DNA of 64,000 nt, taken from positions 310,001-374,000 of the forward strand of contig NHZP01000020.1 in assembly GCA_003313425.1 (NCBI GenBank), read 5' to 3'. Below the pieces are notes generated by a model. That model did not search any database. It was not told where the DNA came from and was given only the letters and a program-made list of their open reading frames with translations. The position numbers were made by a program, and so were the translations under genes. This document shows, one piece after another, positions 59,180 to 64,000 of this stretch. Position 1 is the first letter of the stretch. Each line of letters opens with the position of its first letter. The stretch is from Pseudopyrenochaeta lycopersici (taxonomy: Eukaryota; Ascomycota; Dothideomycetes; Pleosporales; Pseudopyrenochaetaceae).

Positions 59180-62100
59180 TCTTGAAGCATGTGATAATAT
59201 TATTCTTTGTATTTGATCGCTGGAATGATCCCAATGATGCTTTCGCCGCTGGAACATTTGAATTTACGCGATAGACCCCGCTGGTACATGCAAGCGCATT
59301 ACGGAAGCCTGGCGCCAAAAAAATCGACGATGCTGAGGGGGTATGAGAAGCATGGCCGGCATCGGAAGGCTTGTTCTGGGTTCGGGCTGTTGTGTGCCTA
59401 AGGGAGCTACGACCCAGTCATGAGGGGTAAATCGCCCTGAAAGCACGATACAATTCTACGAAGAATAGTGAGAAGATCTGATTTCGCAGGTCTTTTAGCT
59501 GACCAGGGCCGTAAAATACTCTACCTCTCCGGCCCCGAAGCCCTCGTAAGATAACGTTATTCAACGCCACTACTTACGATTGGCTTCAAAGCGGAGAAAG
59601 GTTTTCTCCACGTGGAAGTCACTTGCATCAGTTCGACGGATCCAGAAGAATGCTAAGCGTGGAGTTCTTCAAGATGTCGTGACCCAATAGGATCGAGGAG
59701 ATTTCGAGTCCGCTTGACGCCAGATATGCATCATTCCTTTGTCCCTAGGGATCCTTGTGATCCAGGTAACCAGTTACAGTGCGCATCTACACCTCGAGGG
59801 CTTCTTAGCTCGCACAAGACCCACACATCCCAAGCACGCAGATCGGAAGATTTCTGTATGCTGTAACCGCCGTTTCCAGGCTATGGTGCAGCGTGAGAGC
59901 TCGTGTGAGTGTTGAAGGGCTGATAAACAGGACAGGAATGCATAGATTTCCAGAGTTTCGGCTTGCAAGACGGGAAATGGTTGTTACGCAGAATGTGGGG
60001 GTTTTTGTGGGGAGCGGTAGCTGTATGGTGTACAGAGATTCCTACCCGCAAGCTTTAGGCTCCACGGATGCTGGGAGAGCCTTGTTCAGGCCAGCGGATT
60101 CAGCAGGGCAAGCCCGCACTGAGTAACACTATCGCCAATGTACCAGGGTAGGCGAAGCCCTCTGGGGTGCGTGTGTCGCCAGTGAAGTGCCGTGGTCCTT
60201 GTATCGCAGAACATGTATTTGATGAACATGAGAAGCGGTTACTGTCGACTCGATCAAAAACTGACGCCTGTTCAATACCCCAGTGCAGGATGTGTCCCTT
60301 TGTTGTCGAGCCAGGAAATCGCTAATTGCGGCAGCAGAAGGAGGGGCTACTTACCTTCTGTGCTGGTCAAGGCTACCGAGAAGCAAAATGGGTCAGGGTC
60401 CATCATGTCCAGCGTATAGAACCACTTCCATATCGCTAGTCCTTGACCGCTTCAGCTTGGGATTCTTAAATCTGAGTAGACTCGATAGCGAGAGTGGGTC
60501 CGAGTGATCCCAAGAAGTCATAGGATTTTGACGCAGTAACATGGCGATGACTCTTGGCGAGCGCTGGCTTGCCAGGCTCAGCCAAGGGGAGAGACGATAT
60601 GTAGATTAGCTAGTCATTGTGCTAGCCTCCTATACTGATGTCCCAAGTTTCCTTGCTTTCTCAAGTCAAATTCGATGTGCACGTCGTGATTGCGAGATTC
60701 ACCGGCATAACAGCATCGATTCGAGCATGGCCGAGAGAGCACAAGGCAGTCCCCAAGTACACCACCGAGTGTGTAGAGCTTGGTATGCTGTAACTCTCGG
60801 TCTTTGGCAAAGACGCCGAGGCGGATTTGAAAACAACCTATAGCGGGGCCAGATATTGTAACGACAGAAAACTGCTCAAATCGAGAACCTGACTTGGGCG
60901 AGGCGATAGACACATCGATACGAAGGCAGAATTGTCCCAGATCAAAAGTTGGCAATGCAGGGACGATGCCCACAAAGCTTAGTGATAGAAGTCAGGTTTA
61001 TGGCACCAGGCAGGTGAACAAACGCGCAGAGCAAACTACTTAGCGAATAGATTGGGTTCTATATTGATTAAGAAGGCGCTCCGTTAGTTTTCGGGGAAGA
61101 ACAGCGCGAATGCGCCGCTCTGCAGCATATTGTGGCGCTTGCAGTGAGGAAGGCGTACACGTCCAAGCGGAAAGAGGATCTCTCTGCCTTTGTGCGACTT
61201 CCTGTTTGGCGACTCGATGCCGAGGCCATCTGTTGGTGACATTCCGAGCAAAGCAATCCGGAGGGTTGGAGCAATGTAGCGCCTGAGGAGATTTGCTGAC
61301 TTGCGCTAAAGGTGTCTAGACAAGGCGCATCATTTGGACCGCATGGTTGCCCGGATCTGCAATCTAGCGTGTCTCAGGTCCATATTCGACAAAAGAGTGT
61401 CGGCGCTGTTGGGTTAGAAGTAAGCGAAGGCGTAGATTAAGCGCATATAGAGCCAATGTTGGGGCAATCTTTGTAACGTGTGAAGAGCGCCAATGGCGGT
61501 ACATGCGGTCATATCTGCAGGAACAGCGGACTGTCGGCGCGGGGAGTGAAAGCCAGGAGCGCCGGAGAGGAAGCGCTGGGACAACCGAGCGATCTGATCA
61601 AGGGACCATACCCAGCAGGCATAGTGCCGCAGAGGCTGTAGCAGTCAGATTGCCGTGCCGCAACGAGACGCGACGAATACCTGGTGATGAGGTGCAGACC
61701 CGGCAGCAGAGCTTTGCTAAGGGCAGGGGTTGTGTATATCAGTGGTGGCAAAGGAGGAATGCCGAGCCAGCAGCTGCGCAACGCGCCCGCTCAGCGTCCA
61801 CTCGGTGCAAGTTTCGTGGCTAAACAGACCACGAACGGGGGGATGCGGATGGTGGTGTAACATCGTAGAATTCATTCATCATGCGCACAGGGCAGCGGGC
61901 AGCCTAAGCATATGACAAGCCCCCTGATCCTTGTAGAAATCCTCCCAGCCACCGCACGATTCCACGGCGATCTTCCCTCCCCACCTGCATCTCGATGGCC
62001 TCCAACGACATCGCCGGCTGCTCTCCGTCCTCGGGGGCAGCAGTCGGCCACGCAGTTTCCCACGCTCTATTTGTCAACCGCAGACGGCCGCTGCCCCTTG

Positions 62101-64000
62101 CTCCGCTTCCAGCAGAGAGGGCTGCGCCCGTTGTGTCGTCTGATGTTTGCTCCACAGGCGAGCGAGCACTTACCGGGCACTATCAGCAGCGTGCGAGCCG
62201 TCGCCTGCGGTGTGACGCGAGCATGCCGGATGCGTTAGCTTCGAGCGTTCTGTCAGTTTGCTATGGCGTCGAGTCTCGAGGTATATCCTGGAGCCGCCAT
62301 CAGGCGCCGCCGGTGGCCTGCGTGACAGCCGCCATGTGCGTAGACGTGTTCCGTACGACACCCTCTGTCCGCAACTGGCCAGAGCGAGTGCGTTTGGATA
62401 TGCTCAGCTAATTCCAGCCGTCTGTGCCTTCAGGACACGGGTCAGAGGAACTGCTGGCAACAAGCTGGCCGAGAGCAAGCACCTGAGATATTGGGCGCCA
62501 ACGGAGAATGATATGCGATCTCTCAAGTAGAGTAGTTTCAATGGCTAAATTCCGAGCGTTGTTTGGGTGTTTACAGGCATGGGGCTCTGCACCCGTCGCA
62601 TGCGCCCGGGTCCCCCGTTCCACGCCCTGGATAGTGCCCATACCACCCTCAAACCTGGGATTGCCGTTGAATCGAAGTACGATGGGGGCCGTACTGCTAC
62701 CCTTGCCCTGCCGCCGCTCAGTCTGTGCTGTGCTTAGACTCTGTCCATCCGCTGCATGGGAGGCCCTCGCTCTGGCAGAATGTGACAGGCGGATTTTTGT
62801 TCCGTTTCTACTGAATAGGCCTTGGCTGGTCATTGTCCTTTTCCAACAGTGCTTCTGAGCATATACTGCGGTTGCTGCACTTCGCCACACTTGCTCCGGC
62901 GATTCAGTGCTTTCTGTTCCTTTTCGTCCCGCTGTGCCCTCTTCGCACGCTTACATATGCGCCAGCGGGCTGGACGAGCTTCCCTTCTGAACACAACCCC
63001 GGTATTCCGCTGAGCACATACCGTTCTGTCGTTTTCGATCCCACCCCGGACCTCATACCGCAAGGAAGCCTACCCGGAGAAGAGTATCCAGGCCAGGCCA
63101 TACATTCGGACTCCATTTGGACAGGAAACGGCGACAAGTGCCTGGAAAAAGACGAGAACATCACCATCATATCTAATCCACGCCGCAGAGGAGAGAATAA
63201 GGTTGCCCGATACCTTCTACTGGCCGTACTAACGCATGTTCGCTTGAATCACGCCGCCGCTCGTTCACTTTTTAGCTCGACAAACTCGGTAGCGAACGGT
63301 CTTGCTAGTGGGAGATCCTACAGCTATCGATCGGTCGCGGCGTTCAGGTAGCTCGGCACCCGTTGCACTTCAGACTAAGACGGAAGCGACAAGTCATCCT
63401 CAAGGCTGCCGGTGCTGGCGCAAGCCATAGGACGACTGCGGAGTGCCCCGATTCAGATCGGCCACTCCAAGGTACCTTGGACAACTCTACCATCGCGAGC
63501 GTTATTTCCCCTTTGAGCCGCGGGCCATAAACGCTCTAGAGGCCCTTCTTCCCCCTCACCCCTCCCCTCCATCTCTCACAAATTGCGTTCAACCAACCAC
63601 ACGCCTGGCAAGCCACTCAGTCCTGGTTGGGTGATCTGCGCAGCGCTATTGATTTCGGGGAGTACTTGGAAACAAATTCTCTTTGTCCCCATTCACCAAA
63701 GCAGCTTCTACCGCGGTCCGGTCCCGCTTTCAAGCAGCCTCTTGTATCAAGCAGAAGTCGAGAAGAGTCTAGTCGAGCAGAAATATTGTGTGCTATGCGT
63801 TGCCAGAAAAAAGCGCCGCAAGCATAGCCTCGGAGAGACTGAAATACTGGAGGACTGCTGTCCTGAGCAACGCAGCCCTATTTTCCACCTCGGTGCCTTC
63901 TAATAGTTGCGCCATCTCCCGTCTGGCATCCACGGTTAGGTGTGGGGAGGACTCTATTCCAGCAGTTGGGAGTCTAGTCTGGTCCGTTCCGAGCTGCGAG
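59180..64000. other. 4.8 kb right-end region without convincing genes
   Basis: Many short frames overlap on both strands with no known motif. From about 61.4 kb the sequence looks GC-richer. The only stretch reading like protein is a minus-strand frame at 60614-60997, described as a finding. Longer plus-strand frames at 62004-62411 and 62833-63351 lack conserved motifs, and the latter has no ATG at its head. Confidence 0.45.

Noticed and set aside
62004..62411. ATG-led 135-residue plus-strand frame
   Set aside because: Composition is that of GC-rich noncoding sequence (Arg/Ser/Ala/Val), with overlapping frames on both strands and no motif.
62833..63351. 173-residue plus-strand frame with a hydrophobic head
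   Set aside because: It has no ATG at its beginning and no recognisable domain; a real exon cannot be argued from sequence alone.

Overview
The window is nuclear DNA from a filamentous ascomycete. The genes are split by short introns of about 45-75 bases with GT..AG ends and CTAAC-type branch points. The proteins are typical of Pezizomycotina: a homeobox/C2H2 factor, an APSES (Xbp1-like) factor, a Uds1 septation protein and a BYS1-domain secreted protein. Placement in Dothideomycetes/Pleosporales is only an impression. All gene models were joined by hand from reading frames and splice signals, and exon phases were checked by length. No homology search was run.

Left part (1-11 kb): a homeobox/C2H2 transcription factor on the minus strand that runs off the left edge; a small conserved Cys-motif protein of unknown function; the spliceosomal zinc-finger protein Snu23; an omega-like glutathione transferase; and an APSES/KilA-N transcription factor. 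A gene-poor 5.6 kb follows.

Middle (16.5-37 kb): DNA topoisomerase II; an unrecognised 695-residue Ser/Pro-rich protein; a SET-domain lysine methyltransferase of the Rubisco-LSMT/SETD3/SETD6/Rkm type; a 1002-residue secreted protein with a BYS1 domain, a long HYPPPKHT-type proline repeat and C-terminal cysteine modules; a membrane-anchored short-chain dehydrogenase; and ribosomal protein eL6. A second gene-poor and visibly more AT-rich stretch (37-43.9 kb) follows.

Right part (43.9-59.2 kb): a compact block with a PHD-MYST histone acetyltransferase (Sas3/Mst2 type), the complex I MWFE subunit (NDUFA1 type, built with a 4-base micro-exon), an arylamine N-acetyltransferase, a Uds1 coiled-coil protein, a secreted GH43 glycosidase and a cytochrome P450. 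The last 4.8 kb shows no convincing gene.

The genes do not form one pathway. Most are housekeeping (chromatin, splicing, ribosome, respiration), mixed with accessory genes for detoxification, cell surface and plant cell-wall attack (GST, NAT, P450, GH43, BYS1 protein). The least explained object is the BYS1/proline-repeat/cysteine-module protein at 30039-33047.
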